A stretch of DNA of 64,000 nucleotides from Leptolyngbya sp. BL0902 (GCF_016403105.1 NZ_CP046155.1:372001-436000), one strand, 5' to 3'; counted from the stretch's first letter, positions 44,070 through 54,002 are shown. A program made the numbers and translations. Notes: a model not told the origin generated them from the letters alone.

Positions 44070-46025
44070 TTAAATCTTCAGCACCCCCTCTGGGTTGACG
44101 GTGAGGATGGGGCGACGTTTGGCCCCTTCGCGCTGGAGGATGGTGTTGGCGGCGAGGAGGCCACTGCTGACGGCCCGCTCCATCAGGCCGCAGGGGAAGG
44201 GCATCCGCACCCAGTCACCCGCAAACAGGAGGTTGTCGGTGGTGGTGGCGGTTTGGGGACGGTTGGCGAAACTGCCCGGCGGGAATCCGGCGAAGTTCTT
44301 TTGGTTCACCAGTTGCCGATGGAGGATGGTGGCCCCCTTCAATTCGGGCACAATCTCGTAGAGTTCGGTCTCGAAGGTGTCGAGAATATCGGCCTGGGTG
44401 GGGAATTCCTTTTCCTTGTAGCAGTAGGCATGAAGCTCGACCACGCTGCCCCCGGTGCGTTCGGCCCAGTCAATGTAGTCTTCCTGGATGCGGTGGTAGA
44501 GGGTGATGCTATCGGTGAGGCGGTAGCCGGAGAGGGAGGTGAACCAGCTATGCTCCCAGTCAAAGTCGCGATCCAGCCAGAAGCGGCCCACCGCAAAGGG
44601 ATCGGCCACCTGGAGTTCGTCTACTTGTTGAGCCAAGATGGGTTCCACGGTGCCCTCGGCTAGGGCAAAGAGGGACTTAATGCCGGGGATATCCGCCGCC
44701 ATGATGTAGTAGTCGGCGGTGAGATCGTGGCTGGGGTTGCCGCCAGACTCGACGTTGGCGGCGATCAACTGCACCCGATCTCCATCCCGTTGCAGCACCT
44801 TGAAGGCGGTCAGATTGTCTTGGGCGGGGCCAGCCAGCACTTGGCCATCGCTGGCGTAGGCGGCACCGTGGCAGGGGCAGAGGTAGCCGTCGGCGGTGGT
44901 ATCCACTTGGCGCTGCACGCTACAGCCCTGGTGGGTACAGGTGAGGGAGAGGGCGGTTTTGGCTCCGGGGGCGAGGGAATAGACCTGATCGCCTGCGCCG
45001 AAATATTCCAGGGTGTCGTTACTCAGCAGGGGGTTGCGCTCCACCCAGAAGGGCACGGGGTTGGTAGCCACGCTGCCCTTTTGGTAGGAAATCCCGGTGA
45101 TTTTGCCCTCGTCCCAGCGCACCTGGCTGACGGTGGTTCCGGTCAGCACCTCGCCGCCGTTGGCCTTGATGGCTTCCACCATGGGATCAACCAGGGATCG
45201 TCCCATGTCTTGACAGGTGCCGTTGAAGGCCAGCCCTTCCGGGTTGCCAAAGAAATAGAAGTGGAAGAACTGCATCAGTTCCCCGGCGCTGAGCACGTCC
45301 GGCGCATTCAGGCTGGACTTGGCAAAGGGCAGGAAATACAGGTCGTACAGCCCCTTGGGGAAGTCATCGCCAACCCATTCCGCCATGGAAAGATGATCGA
45401 GGCGGTTGTAGCTCTGGGGGTTGCGGAAGCCCGTGATTTCCCGAAATACCTCCAGGTGCTTCATGTGGGTGAGGTTGATGCCCCACTTGAGGCGATTGGA
45501 GGAGGAAATGGCCAAATCCACGATATTCCATGGAAAAGCCGAGTTGCTGGGCCGGAATACCTCCGGCGCATAGCCCTCTTTATAGACCAGGGAATAGTAG
45601 TCCAGGGACTTGAAATTCTGGCGAATCTCCAGTTCGTTAATCAGGCTAAACAGGTTGTAATACTGCGGGAAAAAGCCGTGGAAGCCGTGCTCCATCATGA
45701 AGTGGTCGTCGCCCACTTGGATCGGCCAACTGGCGATTTTGCCGCCCAACTGGGGGGATCGCTCAATCAGCGTCACCGCCACGCCGCGCTGGCTGAGTTC
45801 GTAGGCGGTGGCTAACCCGGCCAAGCCACCGCCAATTACCACCGCCTTGAGGTCGCGCCCCACCTGAAGCGGCAATTCCAGCCGATCCTGCTGGAACACG
45901 ATGGGCTGAGGCTTGCTCAGGCGAGAATAGCTCAACAGCGCCGCAATGCCCCCCACTCCAAAGAGTTTGAGAACGTTACGACGGGCGAGGGTTTGGGCAA
46001 ACAGCCCCTCAAGGGATTCACTCAT
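44070..46025 (-). CDS. FAD-dependent oxidoreductase with inserted Rieske domain, CrtU/CruE-like
   Basis: Predicted 651 residues from the ATG at 46025 (MSESLEGLFAQ); an upstream frame reaches 46190 without homology. A twin-arginine-like motif (ARRNVLKLFG) precedes an FAD-binding amine-oxidase fold (VVIGGGLAGLATAYELSQRG, LIERSPQLGGKIAS). A Rieske 2Fe-2S site (CTHQGC and CPCHGAAY) is inserted near residue 385. The pattern resembles carotenoid desaturase/methyltransferase-type CrtU/CruE proteins of cyanobacteria and green sulfur bacteria. The exact reaction is not proven. A long palindrome lies in the divergent promoter region. Confidence 0.75.
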   Translation of the reverse strand: MSESLEGLFAQTLARRNVLKLFGVGGIAALLSYSRLSKPQPIVFQQDRLELPLQVGRDLKAVVIGGGLAGLATAYELSQRGVAVTLIERSPQLGGKIASWPIQVGDDHFMMEHGFHGFFPQYYNLFSLINELEIRQNFKSLDYYSLVYKEGYAPEVFRPSNSAFPWNIVDLAISSSNRLKWGINLTHMKHLEVFREITGFRNPQSYNRLDHLSMAEWVGDDFPKGLYDLYFLPFAKSSLNAPDVLSAGELMQFFHFYFFGNPEGLAFNGTCQDMGRSLVDPMVEAIKANGGEVLTGTTVSQVRWDEGKITGISYQKGSVATNPVPFWVERNPLLSNDTLEYFGAGDQVYSLAPGAKTALSLTCTHQGCSVQRQVDTTADGYLCPCHGAAYASDGQVLAGPAQDNLTAFKVLQRDGDRVQLIAANVESGGNPSHDLTADYYIMAADIPGIKSLFALAEGTVEPILAQQVDELQVADPFAVGRFWLDRDFDWEHSWFTSLSGYRLTDSITLYHRIQEDYIDWAERTGGSVVELHAYCYKEKEFPTQADILDTFETELYEIVPELKGATILHRQLVNQKNFAGFPPGSFANRPQTATTTDNLLFAGDWVRMPFPCGLMERAVSSGLLAANTILQREGAKRRPILTVNPEGVLKI

Positions 46026-46224
46026 TAGACGTGTGCTTTGGCTTACATCAAATTCAGCCCCCAGGAGAGACCCCTGCGAGGTGTGCGGAGAGCGTAGTGC
46101 TGACAGGTGTGGGCAGACGGTATCACAACCCTCCCGGCCAGAGGAGGGGGAGTGGACAGTTTCGGCAAAAATGGCCTCAGACTCAGCCAATTCGGACGAT
46201 GCAGCCCGACCCCGATGAAACCTC

Positions 46225-46261
46225 TATAGACTGTAATATTAAGTTGCCTTTACAGTCTATA
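46225..46261. promoter_or_regulatory. 12-bp palindrome between divergent genes
   Basis: TATAGACTGTAA (46225-46236) and TTACAGTCTATA (46250-46261) are perfect 12-bp arms around a 13-bp spacer. It ends seven bases before the ABC permease ATG and lies about 200 bp from the oxidoreductase start, so it could control either gene. The core ACTGTAA...TTACAGT resembles dyads bound by CRP/FNR-type or TGT-N-ACA regulators. Which protein binds is unknown. Confidence 0.65.
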
Positions 46262-46268
46262 AGAATCC

Positions 46269-47042
46269 ATGAAATACCTGCGAGAGACCATCGCCGTCGC
46301 CCAGCGGATTTTGGCGGAGCTATGGTGCCGCAAGCGCAGCCTGATTTTTTGGGCGATTTTCCCGGTGCTGCTGCTGATCCTCAACAGCCTCATTTTGCAG
46401 GAACGGCTGCAAATTCCCCTGGAAGATGCCTATACCCTGGCGGCTCCCTCAACCCTGGTGGGGGCGGCGTTATTTTTTAGCGGGCTGGGGGGCAGCTTGG
46501 CCACGGTGGTTTCCGAGCGGGAGCAGCACACCCTGAAGCGGCTGTTTCTGTCGCCCCTCGGCGGCGTGTCGTACTTTTTAGGGATTTGCTTGGCCTACGT
46601 GGTGATTGGCCTGGGGCAAACGGTGCTGATGTACAGCCTTGCCTTTGCCCAGGGGGCCACCTTTGAGGGGTCTATCGCGGCTGGGTTGCTGATTGTGCTG
46701 CTGAGCATGGCCGCCTACGTGGGGGTGGGCTTTGTGCTGGGCACCCAACTGGCCCGCCGCACCGAGGATGTGAACTCCCTAGTAGCCGCCTTTGGCATTC
46801 CGCTGATGATTTTGGGTGGAGCCTTCATGCCCACGGATTTTTTCCCCGAATCCCTGATCAACCTCACCCGGTTTAACCCGATTTTTCACATGATTGAAGC
46901 CATGGTGGGCATTGCCGCCGAAGGGAACACCCTGGCCGAAGTGGGCGAACACGTTTGGTTTCTGGGCATTTTTGCCGTGGCCATGGTGGGTACGGGCTGG
47001 CTCTCCTACCAGCGCATGGTGCAGGTGGAGCGGCAGCTCTAG
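46269..47042 (+). CDS. ABC-2 type transporter permease
   Basis: Predicted 257 residues with six hydrophobic segments. The pattern FWAIFPVLLLILNSLILQERL, VSEREQHTLKRLFLSPLGG (the conserved cytoplasmic coupling helix) and NSLVAAFGIPLMILGGAFMPTDFFP is typical of ABC-2 permeases used in drug, polysaccharide and nodulation-type export. The partner ATPase is not adjacent, so it must be encoded elsewhere. A long palindrome lies just upstream. Confidence 0.88.
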   Translation: MKYLRETIAVAQRILAELWCRKRSLIFWAIFPVLLLILNSLILQERLQIPLEDAYTLAAPSTLVGAALFFSGLGGSLATVVSEREQHTLKRLFLSPLGGVSYFLGICLAYVVIGLGQTVLMYSLAFAQGATFEGSIAAGLLIVLLSMAAYVGVGFVLGTQLARRTEDVNSLVAAFGIPLMILGGAFMPTDFFPESLINLTRFNPIFHMIEAMVGIAAEGNTLAEVGEHVWFLGIFAVAMVGTGWLSYQRMVQVERQL

Positions 47043-47220
47043 GGCAAGCAAACCCATCGATCAGGGCAGGTGCGGATCGAGTGCGGATCGGGTACATCAG
47101 GCAGGCTGCGATGCGGGAACACGATAACGAATGCCGCGATGGAGGCCGTCTTTCGGTATATTGGCTAGCAAGCATTTTCCGTTGCCCCGCGCCTAGCCCA
47201 CTCCCCTTCAGCGAGACCCC

Positions 47221-48297
47221 TTGGCGACAGACCCCGCCCCAGATGTGGCCCCAGACCTGGCCCCTACGCTGCTCCCCGATTCGGAATGCCCGCCCCGTCG
47301 GCCCCGAAGAACATCGGCCCGTGCGACCGCTGCCTCAGAGCCCTGCCTACCACTGGTGGTGGGTGGCCAAACCATTCCCCCAGGCCGACGGGTGCGGCTA
47401 GATTTGCCTGTGGCGCGGCTAACCACAGGCACGATGATGTCCCTTCCGGTGACGGTGATTAACGGCAAATATCCCGGCCCCCGACTGTGGCTCAGTGCCG
47501 CCATCCACGGCGATGAACTCAACGGCGTCGATATTATTCGCCGCCTAGTTCGGGCGCTGAGGCCCACCCGGCTGCGGGGGGCGGTGATTGCGGTGCCTGT
47601 GGTGAATATTTTTGGCTTACTGGAGCAGTCGCGCTACCTGCCAGATCGCCGGGATTTGAACCGTTCCTTTCCCGGTTCCCCGCGAGGCTCCTTGGCTAGT
47701 CGGCTGGCGTTTTTGTTTATGAGCGAAGTGGTGAACCAGTGCACCCACGGCATCGACCTGCACACCGCCGCCATCCACCGCACCAACCTACCCCAGGTGC
47801 GGGCCGACCTCTCCGACCCCGACACCTACGCCTTTGCCCAAGCCTTTGGCGCACCGATTATCCTCCATGCAGCCCACCGGGATGGATCTCTGCGCCAAGC
47901 CGCTGCCAAGCGCCATATCCCCACCCTACTCTACGAAGGCGGTGAAGCCCTGCGGTTTGATGAAGCGGCGATCCAGGGCGGTGTAGACGGCATCTATCGA
48001 GCCATGGCTCACCTGGGGATGTATGCGCCCCCCAGTTCTCTACCCGCCGCAACCAGCCTCGAAGCCCGCGAAACTCGCTGGGTACGGGCCTCCCGTGGGG
48101 GCATTTGGCGCTGCACCACCCGCCTGGGCGAAACGGTGAAAGCCCGCCAATCCCTAGGATTCATCAGCGATACCTTTGGCGATAAACCCGTCCAAGTCCG
48201 CAGCCCCATGGCCGGAATCGTCATCGGCCACGGCCAAAATCCCCTGGTGAACCAAGGCGATGCCCTCGTTCATGTGGCCCGGTTAGAAGCGCCGTAG
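47221..48297 (+). CDS. Succinylglutamate desuccinylase/aspartoacylase family protein
   Basis: Up to 358 residues from a TTG at 47221; the first 40 or so are Pro/Ala-rich without homology, and the family-like part begins near GGQTIPPGRRVRLDL (GTG at 47356 is an alternative start). Zinc ligands are AAIHGDELNG (His and Glu) and GIDLHTA (His), with the catalytic Glu in LLYEGGEALRF. Similar M14-like proteins are N-acyl amino-acid deacylases or desuccinylases. The substrate is unknown. The last 100 residues form a beta-rich domain typical of the family. Confidence 0.82.
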   Translation: MATDPAPDVAPDLAPTLLPDSECPPRRPRRTSARATAASEPCLPLVVGGQTIPPGRRVRLDLPVARLTTGTMMSLPVTVINGKYPGPRLWLSAAIHGDELNGVDIIRRLVRALRPTRLRGAVIAVPVVNIFGLLEQSRYLPDRRDLNRSFPGSPRGSLASRLAFLFMSEVVNQCTHGIDLHTAAIHRTNLPQVRADLSDPDTYAFAQAFGAPIILHAAHRDGSLRQAAAKRHIPTLLYEGGEALRFDEAAIQGGVDGIYRAMAHLGMYAPPSSLPAATSLEARETRWVRASRGGIWRCTTRLGETVKARQSLGFISDTFGDKPVQVRSPMAGIVIGHGQNPLVNQGDALVHVARLEAP

Positions 48298-48307
48298 GAC
48301 AGATTGG

Positions 48308-48400
48308 CCCTCACCCTAAATCCCTCTCCCTCCAGGAGAGGGACTTTGAAGGATTTTCCGGCTCCCCTCTCCCTCCTGGGAGAGGGGCTGGGGGTGAGGG
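48308..48400. repeat. REP-like palindromic cluster between convergent genes
   Basis: CCCTCACCC (48308-48316) and GGGTGAGGG (48392-48400) bracket two more hairpins built from CCCTCTCC/GGAGAGGG and CCCCTCTCCC/GGGAGAGGGG. This type of cluster is common in cyanobacterial intergenic DNA. Placed between two convergent genes, it may end both transcripts. Confidence 0.8.
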
Positions 48401-48428
48401 CAACCAAGGACGTTATGGTGGCAGAAGA

Positions 48429-49805
48429 CTAAGCAATACTTCCCCGTTTTCGGGCTTCTTTGGCGGAAATGCCGATGTTTTTCAGGCCCGCCCGCACCAT
48501 TTCTCGCTCCAGGAGGGCAAAAAATCGCTGGCGATCTCCCCCTCGCACCACCGCCTGGTTGTGGGCCTCCGCCAGGGCCACCGGATAGCCATAGCCCTTT
48601 TGCACCTGGGCCAGCACCAGCCGCAGGGCCATATCGCATTGGGCTGCATCGGCCACCACCCACTCCGGCATCTCCACCCGCGCCACCTCTACCCCCACAT
48701 GGAGGTAGCAGAAGTAAATCCGCTGATCGCCGTAGAGCTCCAGAATGCTGGCGGAACTCCGCCAAAAGGGACTGCGCTGCCCCGGTTCCAGTTCTGTGGC
48801 CCAAAACACCGCATCTCGCAGGGGCATGAACCCACCACAGGGCGCTTTTTCCGATTGGCCGTTGCAGTGCTGGCCGCAGTGGGGTTGAGGAAAGGGGCAG
48901 GCGGGCAGGCGCAAAAAGTTCAGGCCCTCGCTGCTGCGGGTGGCGCTGAGGTAGCTGACGATGGGAATGCCCAGCCGTCGGAGCCGATCCCAGGCCGCCA
49001 AAATGGGGGTAAGGATGTGGTCGCGGGCCTCGGCGGGCAGTCCGTCTAGGAACCAGTAAATCAAGGAGCCATCGGCCATGGCCAAAACTGGGGACGGCAG
49101 ATCCGTAACCGGGGATGGCAGATCCACCGGGGCTGAGTTTTTCGAGATTTCTGGGGATGCCGTCATGCTCAAGGTTGGCATTTCTGAGGATGTATCGAGT
49201 TCTTCTGAGGGTGTGCCCGGTTGTGGAGAAATTCCCCCGTCACCCTCGGCTAGCATCGCCCCCAGTTCCGCCAGGGCCACTGCCTCCGCCACGGTGCGTC
49301 GATGGCCCATCCATTCCTCGGTGCCAATGCCCCAGGGGCGCGACTGATACAGATCCTCAGGCCGATAGATCACCTCCGGCAGGCTATCCAGGAGCGGAAA
49401 CCGCCCCTGTCCATAGTGCAGCACCACCCGACCCACGTTGATCAAGTAGCAGTAGGCGATTTCGTGGTGGCTGGGGGAAATCTGCGATCCATCGGTGGCC
49501 AGCACCGTGTGGGCCGCAGGGGCCGCATCCAGGCTGACGCGAGTGGTCAACGGCTCTACGGGCAACGCCGCCGTAAAGGCTAGGTGATCGGCAAAGTCTC
49601 GCTGGTGGGCCACCCAAGTTTCTTGATTCTGGGCGGCGGTGGTCAGCCATCGCCGCGCCAACCGCACCCGCCCTTGAGCCGCTTCCGCCTCCTGGGCCAA
49701 ATGCTGACTAATGCCCTGCATCTGCTGGGCCAACCGCGCCAAATCCAGCATGGAATCCTGCCTATCGCCCTTTTTCCCTAGCTTAGGCGACTTCGACCCC
49801 GACAT
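48429..49805 (-). CDS. NurA-domain DNA repair nuclease-like protein
   Basis: Predicted 458 residues from 49805; an ATG at 49751 (MLDLARLAQQ) is also possible. The NurA pattern is present: VLATDGSQISPSHHEIAYCYLINVG holds the first catalytic Asp, VLAMADGSLIYWFLDGLP a second Asp, and YLSATRS with WVVADAAQCDMALRLVLAQVQKGYGYPVALAEAHNQAVV the C-terminal core. NurA works with the HerA helicase in DNA end processing in archaea. No herA is adjacent here. A linker of about 60 residues (DLPSPVTDLPSPVL) is low complexity. Confidence 0.85.
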   Translation of the reverse strand: MSGSKSPKLGKKGDRQDSMLDLARLAQQMQGISQHLAQEAEAAQGRVRLARRWLTTAAQNQETWVAHQRDFADHLAFTAALPVEPLTTRVSLDAAPAAHTVLATDGSQISPSHHEIAYCYLINVGRVVLHYGQGRFPLLDSLPEVIYRPEDLYQSRPWGIGTEEWMGHRRTVAEAVALAELGAMLAEGDGGISPQPGTPSEELDTSSEMPTLSMTASPEISKNSAPVDLPSPVTDLPSPVLAMADGSLIYWFLDGLPAEARDHILTPILAAWDRLRRLGIPIVSYLSATRSSEGLNFLRLPACPFPQPHCGQHCNGQSEKAPCGGFMPLRDAVFWATELEPGQRSPFWRSSASILELYGDQRIYFCYLHVGVEVARVEMPEWVVADAAQCDMALRLVLAQVQKGYGYPVALAEAHNQAVVRGGDRQRFFALLEREMVRAGLKNIGISAKEARKRGSIA

Positions 49806-49856
49806 CCCGTGGACAAAGCCATGACCTGCGCCCTCGATCTAGCGCCAGAACGTGCC

Positions 49857-50681
49857 TCACACCACCTGATCCGGATCAATCCCCTGGGCTCTGAGGAGTT
49901 CGGCCAACCGTTCGGCTCGGAAGCGTTCCCGTTCGGCCCTAAGACCCTCTTGATCGGCCCGTTCCCGTTCTCTTTCCACAGGCGTCAAGATCCACTGGCC
50001 ATTGGCATCAAAAAAACGAATCCATTGCCGCGTACAGTCCTGAAATTCCCCATGCCATAGCCCCAGGCCAATGTTGAGTTCTGGGATCATAAAACGCCCA
50101 TCCGTGATCGGGATTGGAGCGTACCCGAACTCCGTGAGGCGAAAAGCTTGCAAGGCTCCCGTGTAGCGGTTGAACACCACGTAGTAGGGGATCCGAAGGA
50201 TTTGCTCGTAAACCTGCCACTTGGGCGGTGGGGTATTGGGGTTCGTGGACTGGATGAGGCCCAAATCTTCATCGGCGGTGCCGGGAGACAGGAGTTCTAC
50301 CACAATGTAGGGGTTGACCTGTTCCTGCCAGGTGACGTAGCTGAGCCGGAGGTCGTCGTCGTCACGAAATCGGGGAACACCCACTACGGCAAACCAGTCG
50401 GGCCGCTTGTACCAGCGGGGATGGGTGAGGTCGTAGTACAGATTTAGGTCGGCAGCGGTGAAAATACGATCTGCCGCCACATCGGCAAGGCGAAAGGTGG
50501 CGCTGAGTAGCTGGGGCTGAAAATCATGAAATTCGTCTGGCAACCCAGGTTCCTCCGGGTCTTCGCTGGGCAAATCATACATCGTCGGCCATTGCTCCCG
50601 TGGCAGGGACACATCCGCTGGAACGATGTAGGGATTTTGGGGAATTTGGGTAGGGGATGGGGAGACAGACCGAGGAGACAT
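49857..50681 (-). CDS. Uma2-family putative endonuclease with coiled-coil tail
   Basis: Predicted 274 residues, longer than the other three Uma2 proteins here. The core has KRPDWFAVVGVPRF, YIVVELLSPGTADEDLG and PPKWQVYEQILRIPYYVVFNR with the usual Asp and Glu. The last 45 residues (ERERERADQEGLRAERERFRAERLAELLRAQG) form a predicted coiled coil typical of this larger subgroup. It lies downstream of the response regulator on the same strand. Confidence 0.85.
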   Translation of the reverse strand: MSPRSVSPSPTQIPQNPYIVPADVSLPREQWPTMYDLPSEDPEEPGLPDEFHDFQPQLLSATFRLADVAADRIFTAADLNLYYDLTHPRWYKRPDWFAVVGVPRFRDDDDLRLSYVTWQEQVNPYIVVELLSPGTADEDLGLIQSTNPNTPPPKWQVYEQILRIPYYVVFNRYTGALQAFRLTEFGYAPIPITDGRFMIPELNIGLGLWHGEFQDCTRQWIRFFDANGQWILTPVERERERADQEGLRAERERFRAERLAELLRAQGIDPDQVV

Positions 50682-50805
50682 GGGCCGGGGGTGCTCCTGG
50701 AAGGTGGTGGGTTGATCTTAGCGAATCCTGCCAATGGGCTGAGGGGGGCTTGATCCTGGTGTGGACTCCCCTTGCACAAAGGGAAGTTTTATAGTACAAA
50801 TGTAT

Positions 50806-51213
50806 TTATTCGTTTATGGAGTTGCCCATGGCGGCCTTGACTTGATCCACAAATTCCTGATGATCAATCACGGGCTTGGTAATGTAGCCATCGGCCCCGC
50901 TTTGGCTGAGGAAATTTTCCCGGTCGCCTTCCATGGCGTGGGCCGTGACGAGAATGATCGGCAAATTCGCAGTTTGGGGGTCAGATTTAAGCAGCTGGGT
51001 AATTTTGATGCCATCCATGGGTTTGCCCTCATACATGCTGTGGGCTAGCGAGACATCCATCAAAATGACGCTAATGTCGCCACTGCGGGCTAGGGAAACC
51101 ACCTCTTCCACATCCTCGGTGTGTTTGACGGTTAATCCGCCCCGTTTCGTCAAAATTTTGGAGAATACCCGTGCATTGACCACATCATCTTCAACAATTA
51201 GGACGGTTTTCAT
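50806..51213 (-). CDS. Single-domain response regulator (receiver only)
   Basis: Predicted 135 residues, one REC domain. The acidic pocket is in LIVEDDVVNARVF, the phosphoacceptor Asp in VILMDVSLAH, the switch Thr/Ser and Lys in ILVTAHAM and YITKPV. There is no output domain, so it acts by protein contact (DivK/CheY-like or PatA-like roles). It has an insertion after the phosphorylation site (SMYEGKPMDG). No kinase gene is next to it. Confidence 0.92.
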   Translation of the reverse strand: MKTVLIVEDDVVNARVFSKILTKRGGLTVKHTEDVEEVVSLARSGDISVILMDVSLAHSMYEGKPMDGIKITQLLKSDPQTANLPIILVTAHAMEGDRENFLSQSGADGYITKPVIDHQEFVDQVKAAMGNSINE

Positions 51214-51467
51214 GGTGTTTATATCCCCTTCTCACCGCCCAATATGCCACAAAACCCTGAGGAAACTGTAGGCTAACCCATGCCGCTAGGGCGGTATTGC
51301 GGTTTGTGACGCAGGGGATTGCTGTCCCTGGTCTTCCTACTCTGTCAGGACAATGACGGGTTCTCCGGCGGTGCCCAGGGAACGTCAGCCCTTGCCATGC
51401 CCCGCCCCTTGCGATTAAGTTACAGCATTGTTAACCTTCCCCATTTCCCATCCAGGAATCCTCACCC

Positions 51468-54002
51468 ATGTCCGACCAACTGAACCTGCTTGCTTCGGGT
51501 CAAATTGTGCCTACCTCGCTCCACACCGAGGTGCAGCGGTCGTACCTGGAATACGCCATGAGCGTGATTGTGGGGCGGGCCTTGCCCGATGTGCGCGATG
51601 GCCTCAAACCCGTGCATCGCCGCATTCTCTACGCCATGCACGAGTTGGGCTTGACTCCCGACCGACCCTACCGCAAATGCGCCCGCGTGGTGGGGGATGT
51701 GCTGGGCAAATACCATCCCCACGGCGATCAGGCGGTCTACGATGCCCTGGTGCGGATGGTTCAGACCTTTTCGAGCCGCTACCCGCTGCTGGATGGCCAC
51801 GGCAACTTTGGCTCGGTGGATAACGACCCCCCGGCGGCGATGCGCTACACCGAAACCCGCCTCTCGCCCGTCAGTCATGGAGCCATGCTGGGCGACATCA
51901 GCGAAGCCCTGGTGGATTTCATCGACAACTTCGATAGCTCCCAGCAGGAGCCTGTGGTGCTGCCCACCCAGTTGCCCAACCTGTTGCTGAATGGCTGTTC
52001 CGGCATTGCCGTGGGCATGGCGACGAACATTCCCCCCCACAACTTGGGGGAGGTGGTGGACGGGCTGATTGCCATGATTGATCGGCCCCAGATGACCGAT
52101 GAGGATCTGTTTCGGCTGATTCCTGGCCCGGACTTTCCTACGGGTGGGGAAATCATCGGCACCGAGGGCATTTTGGATGCCTACCGCACCGGACGGGGCA
52201 GCATTCCCGTGCGCGGTATCTGCCAGTTTGAGGAGGTTCGACCGGGCAAGGGGCGTCAGCGGCGCAATGCGATTGTGGTGACGGAACTGCCCTACCAGGT
52301 GAACAAGGCGGGCTGGATTGAGAAAATTGCCCAACTCGTTAACGCGGGCAAGCTGGAGGGCATCGCCGACATCCGCGACGAAAGCGACCGCGACGGCATG
52401 CGGGTGGTGATCGAACTGAAGCGCGACACCCCCGCCCAAAAGGTGCTGCAAGACCTCTACCGCATGACCCCCCTGCAAAGCAATTTCGGCGTGATCATGC
52501 TGGCCTTGGACAATGGCCAACCCCGCCAAATGCCCCTGCGCGAGGTGATGCAGGCATTTCTGGACTTCCGAGAAACCACCCTCACCCGCCACTACCAGCA
52601 CCAGCTCGAAAAAACCGAAGCCAAGCTCCACATCACCGAGGGGCTACTCACCGCCCTAAGCAACATTGATGCCATCATCGACATCCTTCGCAACGCTCCC
52701 GACGGCACCACCGCCAAACAGGAATTTCAGCGGCGGTTTGACCTCAGCGAACGCCAATCCGACGCCATTTTGGCTATGCCCCTGCGCAAATTGACGGGGA
52801 TGGAACGCCAGGGTCTCGAATCCGAATTTGAAGAACTCACCCAGCGGCGGGACGAATTACAGCGTCTATTATCCGACCGCAAGGAACTCCTCAAAGCCCT
52901 AAAAAAAGAACTCAAAGCCCTGCGTAAAAAGTTTAACGATCCCCGCCGCACCCGCATCCAAAGCGACGCAGAACGGGCCGAAGAAACCCAGCAAGTAGAA
53001 GAAATTATTGCTGAAGTGGAAGACGAAGAAGCGGTGGTAGAATTCACCCAAAAAGGCTACGTGCGCCGCTATTCCCAGCGTTCTTACCAACGGCGGCAGG
53101 CGCGGTTAGAAACCGACACCGACCCCAAACTGCACCCCACCGAAGACGACCCCATCGTCCAAGTGGAACCCGCCCTCACGGCCCAAGAGGTGCTTACCCT
53201 CACCCGCGATGGCCGTGCCTTCACCGTTGCCGTGGGGGATATTCCGCCGCCGCCCCGCCAGGGCAAGGGCGTGCCCTTGGTGAACCTGCTACCCGATTCC
53301 GTCCCCGCCGAGGCCGATGCCATTGTGGCCCAGTTCGTTTTGCGCGAAGACCTGATGGAACACGACCTCATCCTCGTCACCCAGAAGGGCAAAATCAAAC
53401 GCGCCCCCCTCAAAGAATTCACCAACCTCACTGGACGCGGCCTCACCGCCATGAAGGTGAAAGACGACGACGAGCTCGCCTACGTCTCCCTCGCCCAACT
53501 GGGGGATGATCTGGTGCTGGCCTGCTCCGGTGGTCGGGTGTTGCGCTTCCCCATCGACGACGACAACCTGCCCCTGATGGGCCGCACCGCCCAAGGCCCC
53601 CAAGGGATGCGCCTCGGCAAATACGAACGCCTGGTGGGCTGCGTCACCGTGAAATCCGGCTACGACGAGGTGATTCTGATTTCAGCGGCAGGCTTTGGCA
53701 AGCGCCTCCCGGTGGAAGATCTCCGCACCACCAGGCGCGGCGACCTGGGCAGCCAAGCGTTCCAGTTCAGCCTCAAAACCGACAAACTGCTGGCCCTGCT
53801 GCCCGCCCCTGTCCACAGCACCCTCACCCTCTTCAGCAACACCGACCGAGTGGCTGTCCTCCCCACCGCCACCGTGCCCCGCCTAGGCCGCACCGGAGAA
53901 TGCCCCCGGTTGGTGAAACCCAATAAGGAGGAAACCCTCATCCGCGTGACTCAGGTGGTGCCTATCAGCAATTCAGAAACTGCGGCTATCGAGGGAGACT
54001 AG
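51468..54002 (+). CDS. Type II DNA topoisomerase subunit A (GyrA/ParC family)
   Basis: Predicted 844 residues. The winged helix and tower domains are present, with the catalytic Tyr in [10 protein letters not shown]. The quinolone-determining region reads [16 protein letters not shown], so the position of E. coli S83 is Gln. The C-terminal six-blade beta-pinwheel is present, but the canonical GyrA box (QRRGGKG) is not: the site reads QRRQARL. This points to a ParC-like or second GyrA-type paralogue, so I leave the symbol empty. It decatenates or supercoils DNA together with a GyrB/ParE subunit encoded elsewhere. Confidence 0.9.
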   Translation: MSDQLNLLASGQIVPTSLHTEVQRSYLEYAMSVIVGRALPDVRDGLKPVHRRILYAMHELGLTPDRPYRKCARVVGDVLGKYHPHGDQAVYDALVRMVQTFSSRYPLLDGHGNFGSVDNDPPAAMRYTETRLSPVSHGAMLGDISEALVDFIDNFDSSQQEPVVLPTQLPNLLLNGCSGIAVGMATNIPPHNLGEVVDGLIAMIDRPQMTDEDLFRLIPGPDFPTGGEIIGTEGILDAYRTGRGSIPVRGICQFEEVRPGKGRQRRNAIVVTELPYQVNKAGWIEKIAQLVNAGKLEGIADIRDESDRDGMRVVIELKRDTPAQKVLQDLYRMTPLQSNFGVIMLALDNGQPRQMPLREVMQAFLDFRETTLTRHYQHQLEKTEAKLHITEGLLTALSNIDAIIDILRNAPDGTTAKQEFQRRFDLSERQSDAILAMPLRKLTGMERQGLESEFEELTQRRDELQRLLSDRKELLKALKKELKALRKKFNDPRRTRIQSDAERAEETQQVEEIIAEVEDEEAVVEFTQKGYVRRYSQRSYQRRQARLETDTDPKLHPTEDDPIVQVEPALTAQEVLTLTRDGRAFTVAVGDIPPPPRQGKGVPLVNLLPDSVPAEADAIVAQFVLREDLMEHDLILVTQKGKIKRAPLKEFTNLTGRGLTAMKVKDDDELAYVSLAQLGDDLVLACSGGRVLRFPIDDDNLPLMGRTAQGPQGMRLGKYERLVGCVTVKSGYDEVILISAAGFGKRLPVEDLRTTRRGDLGSQAFQFSLKTDKLLALLPAPVHSTLTLFSNTDRVAVLPTATVPRLGRTGECPRLVKPNKEETLIRVTQVVPISNSETAAIEGD

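Noticed and set aside
48308-48400. CRISPR-like array
   Set aside because: The repeats are hairpin arms without regular spacing or unique spacers, so a REP-like cluster is the better reading.
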